DNA of 64,000 bases, taken from Paludibacteraceae bacterium. Its GTDB lineage: Bacteria > Bacteroidota > Bacteroidia > Bacteroidales > Paludibacteraceae. The stretch's first letter is position 1. Each line of letters begins with the position of its first letter. The translations under genes were made by a program, and so were the position numbers. This document shows, one piece after another, positions 1-8,611 of the stretch. The notes beneath the pieces are model-generated. The model made no database searches and had not been told where the DNA came from. It was given only the letters and a program-made list of their open reading frames with translations. The stretch is taken from assembly GCA_017454915.1 (NCBI GenBank), contig JAFTCC010000028.1:41722-105721 (forward strand), read 5' to 3'.

Positions 1-21
1 AAGACATTTTATGTCCTTCGG

Positions 22-56
22 AAAAAAAACAACCCAATCTACTCGAGTGGGCTGTT
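22..56 (-). terminator. Rho-independent terminator of tRNA-Asp
   Basis: Read on the minus strand, a 9-bp stem (arms 48-56 and 28-36, one G-T pair) closes an 11-nt loop and is followed by eight T residues. It lies just downstream of the tRNA 3' end and would end that transcript. Confidence 0.8.
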
Positions 57-59
57 TTG

Positions 60-133
60 CGGTGCGGACGAGACTCGAACTCGCGACCCCCGGCGTGACA
101 GGCCGATATTCTAACCAACTGAACTACCGCACC
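60..133 (-). tRNA. tRNA-Asp (GTC anticodon)
   Basis: The minus strand folds as a full cloverleaf: 7-bp acceptor stem (GGTGCGG/CCGCACC), 4-bp D stem, 5-bp anticodon stem with loop CTGTCAC giving anticodon GTC, 5-nt variable loop, and a 5-bp T stem with TTCGAGT loop. The discriminator base at position 60 is G, as is usual for tRNA-Asp. CCA is not encoded. A hairpin with a T-run follows directly. Confidence 0.95.
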
Positions 134-250
134 AGTTTCCTTTTTGCGACTGCAAAGGTAGGATTATTTTTTTATTCCACCAAACATTTTTAACATTTTT
201 TTGATTTTTTTTATTCTTTTAAGTTTTTTCACATTATTTAACACGAAAAA

Positions 251-281
251 TTGCCGTAGTAATTTATTTTTATTATCTTTG
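251..281 (+). promoter_or_regulatory. Bacteroidota-type promoter
   Basis: TTG at 251-253, a 20-bp spacer and TATCTTTG at 274-281 match the -33/-7 consensus (TTTG, N19-21, TAnnTTTG). The start codon of the small membrane protein follows at 300, giving a leader of about 15 nt. Confidence 0.7.
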
Positions 282-299
282 CCACTAAATGGTGTTGCT

Positions 300-650
300 A
301 TGAAAAAAACTACTCTAATAGTGTGCGCAGCCGCAATCTCAATTCTGCTGCTACTTTTTCTCACGTGCCCTGACAAAATCGCCCACAAAGACGCGATAAA
401 GCACGTCGTGCTCAACTATACGCTCGGCGACGATAACACGGGGCTGGGTGGCGCTTTGGGCAGTATGTTTGTGGGCACTGCCGCCGACATTTATCTTGAG
501 AGCAATTTGATATATCACAACTATTTGATATTTAGCACATGCGAGTTGCCAGCTACGGAAAGCGACAAGACTGTGTCGTATGGCGTGTGCAACAAAATTT
601 TCACTTTTGACGAAGATGACATAGGTAATGCGATATCCAATGCGAAATAA
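300..650 (+). CDS. small membrane-anchored protein, possibly DUF4359-like
   Basis: This is a 116-residue protein. Residues 4-22 form one hydrophobic segment (signal anchor or signal peptide), and the rest is a soluble domain facing the periplasm or cell surface. The motif CPDKIAHKDAI just after the membrane segment recalls the DUF4359 family, but I assign that only tentatively; no catalytic motif is visible. The start at 300 is preferred over upstream in-frame codons because it begins a clean MKKTT signal segment and sits 18 bases after a good promoter. It is monocistronic, with a 31-bp gap before the mutase gene. Function unknown. Confidence 0.6.
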   Translation: MKKTTLIVCAAAISILLLLFLTCPDKIAHKDAIKHVVLNYTLGDDNTGLGGALGSMFVGTAADIYLESNLIYHNYLIFSTCELPATESDKTVSYGVCNKIFTFDEDDIGNAISNAK

Positions 651-681
651 ATATGAATCATTAACCACATAAACACAAAAC

Positions 682-2472
682 ATGGAAAACGAACTTTTGC
701 AACAAGTTATGCGCACAGCGCAATCGTGGCTTGACGGCAACTATGACGCCGAAACCAAAGCCGCAGTAAAGAAAATGATGGAAGCTGAGGACAAAACCGA
801 ACTTATCGATGCTTTCTACCGCACGCTTGAATTCGGCACCGGCGGTTTGCGCGGAATCATGGGCCCTGGCACCAACCGCATGAACAAGTACATCGTGGCA
901 TGCGCGACACAAGGCTATGCCAACTACTTGCTGAAGGTGCAGCGCGAAAATGGTTTCGACCACGTTCAGAACGGACGCGTGGCTGTAGTTGTAGGCCATG
1001 ACTGCCGCAACAATGGTCGTATGTTTGCCGAAACTGTGGCAGACGTGTTCTCTGCCAATGGCATCAAAGTCTATCTTTTTGAGAGCCTACGCCCCACACC
1101 TGAGGTTAGCTTTGCAATCAGGCACCTGAAATGTCAAGGCGGCGTGAATGTTACCGCATCTCACAACCCTCGTGAGTACAACGGATACAAGGCTTATTGG
1201 GAAGACGGCTCACAAGTGCTGCAGCCGCATGACCAAGGCATCATCGACGAAGTTAACAAAGTGCGCGTTGAGGATGTGAAATGGCAGGGAAACAAAGACT
1301 TGATTGAGATAATCGGTGGTGAGATGGACTACGACTACATGATGGCAGTCAAGACTGTCATGATAGACCAAGACACCATCCTTCGTCAGAAAGACCTTAA
1401 CATTGTCTATACGCCCATGCACGGTGCTGGTCGTCAGATTGTGCCGATGTGCCTGCGCAGCTGGGGTTTCCAAAACATTCACGTTGTGCCGGAACAAATG
1501 GTTATAGACGGCAATTTCCCGACAGTCGTTTCGCCTAACCCCGAAAATGCAGAGGCAATGACGATGGGTATGGCATTAGGCTCAAAACTTGGTGCCGACC
1601 TCGTGATAGCTTCTGATCCTGATGCCGACCGTATCGCTATCGTGTGCAGGAACGACAAGGGCGAATGGGTTATCATCAACGGCAACCAGACCAACATCAT
1701 ATATCACTACTACATCATTAACAACATGAAGCGTCTGGGCAAACTTCGCCCCGAACACTATCTTGTGAAAACCATCGTTACCAGCGAGCTCATACGCAAG
1801 ATAGCAGACCGCCAAGGTGTTACACTGACCGACGAGTACACAGGCTTTAAGTGGATAGCCAATCGTATCCGCATGTGGGAAGGAAGCCGCAAATACCTCG
1901 GCGGTGGCGAAGAGAGCTTCGGTTTCTTGCCATACGATGCTGTTCGCGACAAATGCTCACCGTCGTCAATATGCCTCATTTGTGAGATTGCCGCATACGC
2001 CAAAGACAACGGAATGACGCTTTACGATTATCTGCTCAAGATTTATGAGGACTATGGCTTCCAACGTGAAACTACGATTAACGTCGTGCGTCCAGGCAAG
2101 ACAGGCGCAGATGAAATTCAAGCCATGATGAAAAACTACCGTGAAAATCCGCCAATGGAAATTGACGGCGAAAAGGTAGTGCGCGTAAAGGATTTCAAAC
2201 AGCTCAAAGAATGTGAACTCAAGGATGGCAAGTGGATTGAGAAACCGATAGAAATGGCGCTCAACGCAACGTCTAACGTTCTGCAATTCTTCACAGAAGG
2301 CGGATTGAAAGTCAGTGTTCGTCCTTCTGGCACAGAACCCAAAATCAAGTTCTACTTCGAGATACCAGTGGCAACAGAACCCGGCAAACCATTTACCGGC
2401 GCAGACTATGAACGCTGCACGGCAGCCGCCGAAGCACGCGTGCCGGCTATCAAAAAGGCACTCGGCCTCTAA
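682..2472 (+). CDS. phospho-sugar mutase (phosphoglucomutase/phosphomannomutase family)
   Basis: A cytoplasmic alpha-D-phosphohexomutase of 596 residues that interconverts hexose 1-phosphate and 6-phosphate, feeding glycogen, nucleotide-sugar and glycan synthesis. All four family signatures are present: the phosphoserine loop TASHNP (catalytic Ser160), the Mg-binding loop DPDADR (312-317), the sugar-binding loop GGGEES (about 408-412) and the C-terminal phosphate-binding loop RPSGTEP (about 553). The length matches the longer PgcA-type phosphoglucomutases common in Bacteroidota. The specific substrate (glucose, mannose, or pentose as in PGM2-type enzymes) cannot be settled from motifs. The start is the first ATG after an A-rich leader and fits the family N-terminus. 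Confidence 0.93.
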   Translation: MENELLQQVMRTAQSWLDGNYDAETKAAVKKMMEAEDKTELIDAFYRTLEFGTGGLRGIMGPGTNRMNKYIVACATQGYANYLLKVQRENGFDHVQNGRVAVVVGHDCRNNGRMFAETVADVFSANGIKVYLFESLRPTPEVSFAIRHLKCQGGVNVTASHNPREYNGYKAYWEDGSQVLQPHDQGIIDEVNKVRVEDVKWQGNKDLIEIIGGEMDYDYMMAVKTVMIDQDTILRQKDLNIVYTPMHGAGRQIVPMCLRSWGFQNIHVVPEQMVIDGNFPTVVSPNPENAEAMTMGMALGSKLGADLVIASDPDADRIAIVCRNDKGEWVIINGNQTNIIYHYYIINNMKRLGKLRPEHYLVKTIVTSELIRKIADRQGVTLTDEYTGFKWIANRIRMWEGSRKYLGGGEESFGFLPYDAVRDKCSPSSICLICEIAAYAKDNGMTLYDYLLKIYEDYGFQRETTINVVRPGKTGADEIQAMMKNYRENPPMEIDGEKVVRVKDFKQLKECELKDGKWIEKPIEMALNATSNVLQFFTEGGLKVSVRPSGTEPKIKFYFEIPVATEPGKPFTGADYERCTAAAEARVPAIKKALGL

Positions 2473-2687
2473 CACTTGTTCAACTCTATTTTTTACTAAG
2501 CAGAGTCATGGCATTTGTGCTGTGGCTCTGTTTAGTTGTAGCAAATGGCAGTTTGCGGTTCGTCACTATAATGATATGGAGTAGTAGAAATTTGTAATAT
2601 GTGTTGCGGAAAAAATATACCACCTCACGGCTTAGAATCTGACGATTGGCAGTTTTGTTAGTTGAAATAAAGAAAAACGGGCTTTTC

Positions 2688-2718
2688 TTTGTATTTCCCT
2701 TGTTTATTCGTAACTTTG
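2688..2718 (+). promoter_or_regulatory. promoter of the ABC-F gene, very close to the start codon
   Basis: TTTG at 2688-2691, a 19-bp spacer and TAACTTTG at 2711-2718 make a near-perfect Bacteroidota promoter. Only four bases separate the -7 box from the ATG at 2723, so transcription should begin at or within a few bases of the start codon. The 250-bp gap before it (2473-2722) holds no other recognisable element. Confidence 0.75.
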
Positions 2719-2722
2719 CACT

Positions 2723-4696
2723 ATGATTTCAATAGAGGGTCTGACAGTCGAGTTTTCCGCCACGCCGTTGCTTGACCATATCAGTTTTCTCCTTAACGAT
2801 AAGGAGAAAGTTGCTTTGGTGGGTAAAAACGGTGCGGGTAAATCGACGATGCTGAAAATCATAGCCGGTGTGGAGCGTCCCACGGCGGGCAATGTCGTGA
2901 TGTCGCCCGACACTACAATTGGCTATTTGCCGCAGCACATGATTCATAACGATGGCACGACTGTAATGGAGGAAGCCATGAAAGCTTTTGATGCTGTGGC
3001 GGATGTGAATAGAAGGATAGACAGCCTCAACCGGCAAATTGCTGATCGCACTGATTATGAAAGCAAAGAGTACATGGCTTTGATTGACGCGCTGTCGCAC
3101 CAAACTGAATTGTTGAACATCATGGATGCCGGTAACCGTGAGGGTGATGCCGAGCGTACCCTTGCCGGACTGGGTTTCGTACGCAGCGACTTCAATAGGC
3201 AGTGCAGCGAGTTTTCAGGCGGTTGGCGCATGCGCATAGAACTTGCCAAGATACTGCTTCGCCGCCCCGATGTGCTGTTGCTTGACGAACCTACCAACCA
3301 TCTTGATATAGAGTCGATACAATGGCTTGAGCGCTTTTTGATGCAGTCGCCGAGTTCGGTACTGCTTGTCAGTCACGACCGTGCTTTTCTTGACAATGTA
3401 ACTTCGCGCACTATAGAAATCTCGCTTGGCAAAATATATGACTATAACGTGAGTTATAGCCAATTCCGCGAGTTGCGCAAGGAACGTCATGACCAGCAGG
3501 TGCGTGCCTACCAGAACCAGCAGAAGATGATAGCTGACACAGAGGCTTTCATTGAGCGTTTCAGATACAAGGCAACCAAGGCTGTTCAGGTGCAGAGCCG
3601 CATCAAGCAACTTGATAAGTTGGAACGGCTTGAGGTTGACCTTGAGGACACCGCACGCTTGCGCCTGCGTTTTCAGCCAGCACCGCGGTCGGGTGATTTC
3701 CCGCTTGTGATAGATGACTTGGAAAAACATTACGTCACCGGCAACAATGGCGAAACATGGACAATAAGCCACGTCAACATGACGCTGCGCCGTGGTGATA
3801 AAGTAGCTTTCGTCGGCAAAAACGGCGCGGGCAAGTCAACGCTCGTGAAGTGTATCATGAACCAGATACAAGATTACAGCGGCACATTGCGCGTCGGACA
3901 TAATGTAACCATCGGTTATTTTGCCCAAAACCAAGCGTCGCTGCTTGATGAGAACCTGACGGTGTTTGAAACGATAGACCATGTGGCGACAGGTGACATA
4001 CGGCTAAAAATCCGTGATATTCTCGGGGCGTTCATGTTTGGCGGTGAAGCCTCAGACAAGAAAGTCAAGGTGCTTTCGGGCGGTGAGCGGAGCCGGCTCG
4101 CCATGATACGACTGCTCTTGCAGCCTGTCAACCTACTGATACTTGACGAGCCTACCAATCACCTTGATATGCCGAGCAAGGACGTGCTTAAGGATGCTAT
4201 ACGCGATTTTACAGGCACGGTGATTGTGGTGAGCCATGACCGCGAATTTTTGGATGGAATTGTAGATAGAGTTTATGAATTCAGTGGCGGCACGGTGCGT
4301 GAGCATATTGGCGGCATTTATGACTATTTACGCAGCCGGAACATAGAAAATCTTGACCAGTTGACAGGGGTTAAAGGCATGGAGAAAAAGGACAAGACTA
4401 CTGAAACTGGCGGCAAGAACACCGAGACGACGTCAAATAAACAGCAGTATGAGGCCCGCAAAGAGCAGCAGAGGCAGATAGCCAAAGCGGAACGGGAGGT
4501 GGCTAAGAAGGAGCAGGAGGTGGCGGCAACGGAGAAATTGCTGGCAGAACTCGAGCAACAGCTTACTACACCGCAACAAGGTGATGACATACAGAAAATT
4601 ACACAACGTTATTCTGATGCTAAAGTTGAACTTGAACACAGAATGTACGAATGGGAAATCCTTTCAGAACAACTTGAAGAACTTAAAAATAACTAA
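2723..4696 (+). CDS. ABC-F family ATPase
   Basis: A soluble protein of 657 residues with two ABC ATPase domains and no membrane segments, typical of ABC-F translation factors that act at the ribosomal E site. Both Walker A motifs read GKNGAGKST (first at 34-42, second near 370). Signature motifs are FSGGW in the first domain and LSGGERSR in the second, and each domain has a LLLDEPTNHLD-type Walker B. A charged interdomain linker (about 245-300) and a C-terminal coiled coil rich in Lys/Glu/Gln (about 555-655) resemble Uup-type members. The start is fixed by the usual MISIEGL beginning. Whether it is a housekeeping factor or confers ribosome protection against antibiotics cannot be told. The ammonia-lyase gene begins 12 bp downstream, so read-through is likely. 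Confidence 0.93.
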   Translation: MISIEGLTVEFSATPLLDHISFLLNDKEKVALVGKNGAGKSTMLKIIAGVERPTAGNVVMSPDTTIGYLPQHMIHNDGTTVMEEAMKAFDAVADVNRRIDSLNRQIADRTDYESKEYMALIDALSHQTELLNIMDAGNREGDAERTLAGLGFVRSDFNRQCSEFSGGWRMRIELAKILLRRPDVLLLDEPTNHLDIESIQWLERFLMQSPSSVLLVSHDRAFLDNVTSRTIEISLGKIYDYNVSYSQFRELRKERHDQQVRAYQNQQKMIADTEAFIERFRYKATKAVQVQSRIKQLDKLERLEVDLEDTARLRLRFQPAPRSGDFPLVIDDLEKHYVTGNNGETWTISHVNMTLRRGDKVAFVGKNGAGKSTLVKCIMNQIQDYSGTLRVGHNVTIGYFAQNQASLLDENLTVFETIDHVATGDIRLKIRDILGAFMFGGEASDKKVKVLSGGERSRLAMIRLLLQPVNLLILDEPTNHLDMPSKDVLKDAIRDFTGTVIVVSHDREFLDGIVDRVYEFSGGTVREHIGGIYDYLRSRNIENLDQLTGVKGMEKKDKTTETGGKNTETTSNKQQYEARKEQQRQIAKAEREVAKKEQEVAATEKLLAELEQQLTTPQQGDDIQKITQRYSDAKVELEHRMYEWEILSEQLEELKNN

Positions 4697-4708
4697 AAAT
4701 ACAATATT

Positions 4709-6220
4709 GTGATTTTTGATTTTCAGCATATAACGCCCGTGCTGACAGGTGATGAGCAGATAAGGCTTGACGATGAACAGCGTGGAAGAATAACTCGCAG
4801 TTTTGATTTTCTCAAGATTTTTGCACGCAACAAAGTCATATACGGCATCAACACGGGGTTCGGTCCAATGGCGCAATGGAGGATTGACGACAGGTATTTG
4901 CATGACTTGCAATATAATATCATACGTTCTCACAGCACAGGAGCTGGCAGACCTCTTGACCGAATGTATGTACGTGCATCAATGATAGCTCGTCTTGGCT
5001 CCATAGCCTGCGGCTATTCAGGCATAGACCCCAAAGCTGCAGACTTGTTGCAAGAGTTTATCAACCAAGATATTACTCCTTTTGTGCCAGAGCATGGCAG
5101 TGTCGGAGCAAGCGGCGACCTTGTGCAGTTGGCTCACATAGCACTGTGTCTTATAGGCGAAGGTGAGGTCCTGTATAAAGGGGAATGGCGTCCTACAGCT
5201 CAAGTGTTGGAAGAGTGTGGGCTGCAGCCGCTTACGATTTCTTTGCGCGAAGGGCTGTCCCTTACCAACGGCACGTCGGTCATGACTGGTATAAGTTTCG
5301 TTAATATACTTCATGCGCGCAACTTGCTTGACTTGGCTATTGTGGCTTCGGTCTGGATTAACGAAATTTCAGAGTCGTATGACGATATGATGTCCGAAAC
5401 ACTTAATGGTGCTCGTCCTCATCCCGGGCAACTTTATGTGGCAGACAGAATGCGCCATCTTGCCCGTGGCAGCCGCAGGTTGCCAAAACGCGAACATGAG
5501 TTTTATGAAACCACGCACACTGAGCTGGTGTTTGAGCATAAAGTGCAGCCTTATTATTCGCTTCGCTGTACGCCACAAATTCTTGGACCGATTTATGACA
5601 CTATAGAATATGCGGCTCAGGTCATAGAGTGTGAGTTTAATTCGGCTTCAGACAATCCCATTGTGGATGTTCAGACAGCCAATGTATATCATGGCGGAAA
5701 CTTTCATGGCGACTACATCTCGCTTGAGGCAGACAAGATAAAGATCGCGATGACAAGGCTCGTGATGACGGCCGAGCGCCAACTTAATTATTTGATGCAC
5801 GATCGCATCAATGGTATCCTGCCGCCATTCCTCAACATGGGAAAACTCGGGCTGAATTATGGAATGCAAGCCTGTCAGTTCACGGCAACGTCCACCACGG
5901 CAGAATGTCAAACACTGTCAATGCCCAACTATGTACATAGTATTCCTAACAACAATGACAATCAGGACATAGTGTCGATGGGCACAAATAGCGCATTGCT
6001 GTGCGCACGTGTAATAGACAATGCCTATCAGGTGATGGCAATACTGTATATGGCTTTGGCTCAAGCTACCGATTGCTTGAATATCTTGGATTTGCTGTCG
6101 CCCGTTACGCAGGAGGCTTATGGCAGTGTGCGTGTGCTTGCCGACCCGATAGTTGCCGATCGTGCCCACTACCGCGACATTGAGTGCGTCATCGAGTGGA
6201 TGAAAAACAACAAGTTATGA
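4709..6220 (+). CDS. tyrosine ammonia-lyase (aromatic amino acid lyase), aryl polyene head-group enzyme
   Basis: A 503-residue lyase of the HAL/PAL/TAL family that removes ammonia from an aromatic amino acid using the MIO cofactor formed from Ala134-Ser135-Gly136 (context SVGASGDLVQ). Tyr45 in YGINTGFGP and the late NNNDNQDIVSMG loop are the other active-site elements. The selectivity segment reads RSHSTG, superficially histidase-like, but this block and the IYGINTGFGPMAQ block closely resemble what I recall of the tyrosine ammonia-lyase of Flavobacterium johnsoniae, whose product 4-coumarate starts flexirubin. The following ketosynthase and ACP genes support that reading; no hut genes are nearby. 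The start is GTG at 4709, 12 bp after the ABC-F stop. Histidase remains the alternative. Confidence 0.85.
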   Translation: MIFDFQHITPVLTGDEQIRLDDEQRGRITRSFDFLKIFARNKVIYGINTGFGPMAQWRIDDRYLHDLQYNIIRSHSTGAGRPLDRMYVRASMIARLGSIACGYSGIDPKAADLLQEFINQDITPFVPEHGSVGASGDLVQLAHIALCLIGEGEVLYKGEWRPTAQVLEECGLQPLTISLREGLSLTNGTSVMTGISFVNILHARNLLDLAIVASVWINEISESYDDMMSETLNGARPHPGQLYVADRMRHLARGSRRLPKREHEFYETTHTELVFEHKVQPYYSLRCTPQILGPIYDTIEYAAQVIECEFNSASDNPIVDVQTANVYHGGNFHGDYISLEADKIKIAMTRLVMTAERQLNYLMHDRINGILPPFLNMGKLGLNYGMQACQFTATSTTAECQTLSMPNYVHSIPNNNDNQDIVSMGTNSALLCARVIDNAYQVMAILYMALAQATDCLNILDLLSPVTQEAYGSVRVLADPIVADRAHYRDIECVIEWMKNNKL

Positions 6221-6223
6221 TTT

Positions 6224-7117
6224 ATGACGGATCGCCAATGGACAGGAAAAACTGATGGCACACCATGGATGCTTCGCTCATTGGTATGGCTCCTTAAGCG
6301 CTTTGACGTGCGTCTTCTTTATGCCGTGATGTCTGTCGTGGTGATTTTCTACATAATTTTTCGTCCGAGCGGCACGAAAGCGCAATACATACTTTTCAGA
6401 CACAGGCTTAAGTGGTCATTCTTGCGCTCTTGTATTGGGGTGTATAAAAACCACTATATGTTCGGACAGGTCATTCTCGACCGTTTTGCGTCCTATGCCG
6501 GCAGAGAATACAAGATAGTAACCGATGGAATGGAGATTATGGAACAATGGATGAGTGATGAAGATGGCTTTGTGGTGATTTCATCGCATGTGGGGAACCA
6601 CGAGATGGCGGGTTATAGTGTCCGGCGGCACAGCAAGCCAATGTATGCGCTTGCGTTTGGCGGCGAAAAACAAATGGTTACAGATTATAGACGGCAAATG
6701 TTTGAGGCGGCAAATATTAACCTATTCACGCTCAACGATGACATGAGCCATGTATTTCTTATTCATGACGCGCTGTCTAAAGGAGCGGTGGTAACATTGT
6801 TCGGAGACCGTATTTTCGGGTCTGAAAAGACTATAACTGCCAAGGTGTTGGGTGTTGACGCTTTTTTGCCCGCAGGTCCTTTTGCGGTGAGCGTTGCTGA
6901 ACGCAAAAAAGTTCTGATGATGTTCGTGATGAAAGAGCGGTGGAACACGTATCATATTATTTGTAAACCCTTGGTTAACAGTCTGCAAAAATATAGCGGC
7001 AATAAGAAGCAGAAGATGCAGGAACTTGCTGACAATTATGCTGACACTCTTGCTGATATAGTGAGCCAATATCCGACCCAATGGTTTCATTATTACAACT
7101 TTTGGCAGGCTGAATAA
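6224..7117 (+). CDS. lysophospholipid/lipid A-type acyltransferase (LPLAT, HtrB-like)
   Basis: A 297-residue LPLAT-superfamily acyltransferase with an N-terminal hydrophobic anchor (about residues 29-46) and the catalytic block SSHVGNHEMA, matching the HxxxxE motif of HtrB/LpxL-like enzymes. A second conserved block, GAVVTLFGDR, is also present. In aryl polyene and flexirubin clusters such an enzyme is thought to attach the polyene acid to a lipid carrier at the inner membrane; here that role is inferred from its place between the ammonia-lyase (3 bp upstream) and the dehydratase. A generic lipid A acyltransferase is the alternative. Its ATG lies at 6224. Confidence 0.82.
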   Translation: MTDRQWTGKTDGTPWMLRSLVWLLKRFDVRLLYAVMSVVVIFYIIFRPSGTKAQYILFRHRLKWSFLRSCIGVYKNHYMFGQVILDRFASYAGREYKIVTDGMEIMEQWMSDEDGFVVISSHVGNHEMAGYSVRRHSKPMYALAFGGEKQMVTDYRRQMFEAANINLFTLNDDMSHVFLIHDALSKGAVVTLFGDRIFGSEKTITAKVLGVDAFLPAGPFAVSVAERKKVLMMFVMKERWNTYHIICKPLVNSLQKYSGNKKQKMQELADNYADTLADIVSQYPTQWFHYYNFWQAE

Positions 7118-7529
7118 TTGTTTAACAGACTATCATATCGAAAATTATCTCTCCATATTACCTCAGCAGCCGCCATTTGTGTTTGTTGACAGTGTTCTTG
7201 CGTCGGATAATGCCAGCGCCACTACGTGTTTTTGTGTGTTGGCAGGTCATCCGCTTGTAGACAAAATGGGGCTTACCGAAGGTGGTCTGCTTGAAAATAT
7301 GGCGCAAACTTCAGTTTTTATAGGTGTTGACGATATCTCGCATGCCGCGCCAAAACACGGCATGGTTGCGGCGGTGTTGACAATGGAAATCATGAGGCGT
7401 CCGGCTCAAGGAGAAGAGGTTTTGACGACAGCCACAGTAGTGGAACAGGCGATGGGAATAAAGAAAATAGAAGCCTCGGTAAGTGTTTCAGGAGAAATTA
7501 TCGCATCTGCGACTTTCAAAGTAGTATGA
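7110..7529 (+). CDS. ApeP/FabZ-like hotdog-fold 3-hydroxyacyl-ACP dehydratase
   Basis: A hotdog-fold protein expected to dehydrate 3-hydroxyacyl-ACP during polyene chain building. The N-terminal motif LPQQPPFVFVDSVL and the helix motif GGLLENMAQT match FabZ/ApeP-type dehydratases. The start is a problem: the motif is encoded from about 7158, but between the in-frame stop at 7062-7064 and the GTG at 7179 there is no ATG, GTG or TTG. Starting at GTG 7179 would cut the conserved motif to FVD. I therefore place the beginning at the CTG at 7110, overlapping the acyltransferase by 8 bp; ATT at 7089 or 7092 is also possible. It overlaps the next gene by 4 bp. Fold confidence is high, start confidence low. 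Confidence 0.72.
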   Translation: MNNCLTDYHIENYLSILPQQPPFVFVDSVLASDNASATTCFCVLAGHPLVDKMGLTEGGLLENMAQTSVFIGVDDISHAAPKHGMVAAVLTMEIMRRPAQGEEVLTTATVVEQAMGIKKIEASVSVSGEIIASATFKVV

Positions 7530-8611
7530 TAACAGCTATAGGTGATAACTGCATAACTCCGTTGGGACAGACCACATCAGAGAATGTTGCCGGCGTGCTT
7601 AGTGGTGCAAGTGCCTTGCGCCAGTGTAAGTGGGGATGTGCGGCTGCGTTTGCTTCTGAAATCAATCCTATTGAGGGTCTTAACCGTTTCGAGACATTGT
7701 GTGTCAGGAGCATTGACGATGCTGTTGCAAGCAGTAGTATTGGCATTGACACAAATTCTCCCAACGTGCGCTTCGTCCTCTCAAGCACCAAAGGTGACAT
7801 AGAACATCTTGGAACAACAGAGTTCAGGACGCTAATTGAGTCGGCGCAACTTATTACCCGGCATTTTGGTAATCCTAATGTTCCTCTTGTGGTGAGCAAT
7901 GCCTGCACGTCTGGAGTGTGCGCACTCATCTATGCTATGCGTTTGTTGACTTCAGGCGAGTGGGGCGATAGTAATGCGCCTAAGTATGTTGTTGTCACCG
8001 GGGCAGACTTAATGAGCGAATTTGTGGTGTCGGGTTTTGGTTCATTCAAGGCATTGTCCGACGAACCTTGCCGCCCCTTTGATGCTGCCCGCAAGGGACT
8101 TAATCTTGGCGAGGCCGCGGCAACATTAATTCTGACCGATGCCGAAATCTCTGGCTGGCATCTTTTGTCAGGCTCAATTCATAATGACGCGAATCACATA
8201 TCCGGTCCGAGCCGCAGCGGCGAAGGAAGTTTCAGGTGCCTCAATGATGTGCTCAACGGTTATGACATAAGCAAGTTGGCGTTGGTATGCTGTCATGGCA
8301 CGGCAACAAACTACAACGACGAGATGGAGTCTATTGCCTTGCACCGTGCCGCGCTTGACGCGCTACCAGTTAATAGTCTGAAGCCCTATTTCGGACATAC
8401 TCTTGGGGCGGCAGGTGTGTTGGAAACGGTGGTTAGCATTCATGCGCTTGAACAAGGGCTTATTCCTGCAACTGTAGGATATGTTAATCAGGGCACAACA
8501 TTCGCCATGAACGTGAGCGGGCAGACGCGCACAGCGAATCAGATGGCTTTCGTGAAACTAATTTCGGGCTTTGGCGGTACTAACGCAGCAGTTTTGTTTG
8601 AAAAATCGTGA
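7526..8611 (+). CDS. beta-ketoacyl-ACP synthase (FabF-like) of the aryl polyene cluster
   Basis: A 361-residue thiolase-fold condensing enzyme with the complete Cys-His-His triad: Cys127 in SNACTSG, His257 in CHGTAT and His291 in FGHTLG. It would catalyse decarboxylative Claisen condensation of malonyl-ACP onto the growing chain. It is somewhat shorter than FabF (about 410). The ATG overlaps the end of the dehydratase gene (ATGA-type overlap), and its stop overlaps the next gene by 4 bp, so all are translationally coupled. A role in polyene extension is inferred from context. Confidence 0.88.
   Translation: MITAIGDNCITPLGQTTSENVAGVLSGASALRQCKWGCAAAFASEINPIEGLNRFETLCVRSIDDAVASSSIGIDTNSPNVRFVLSSTKGDIEHLGTTEFRTLIESAQLITRHFGNPNVPLVVSNACTSGVCALIYAMRLLTSGEWGDSNAPKYVVVTGADLMSEFVVSGFGSFKALSDEPCRPFDAARKGLNLGEAAATLILTDAEISGWHLLSGSIHNDANHISGPSRSGEGSFRCLNDVLNGYDISKLALVCCHGTATNYNDEMESIALHRAALDALPVNSLKPYFGHTLGAAGVLETVVSIHALEQGLIPATVGYVNQGTTFAMNVSGQTRTANQMAFVKLISGFGGTNAAVLFEKS

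Noticed and set aside
4709..6220. Annotating the ammonia-lyase as histidine ammonia-lyase (hutH)
   Set aside because: The Ser-His pair in RSHSTG is histidase-like, but the surrounding blocks match flavobacterial tyrosine ammonia-lyase and the gene sits in a polyene cluster without any hut genes.
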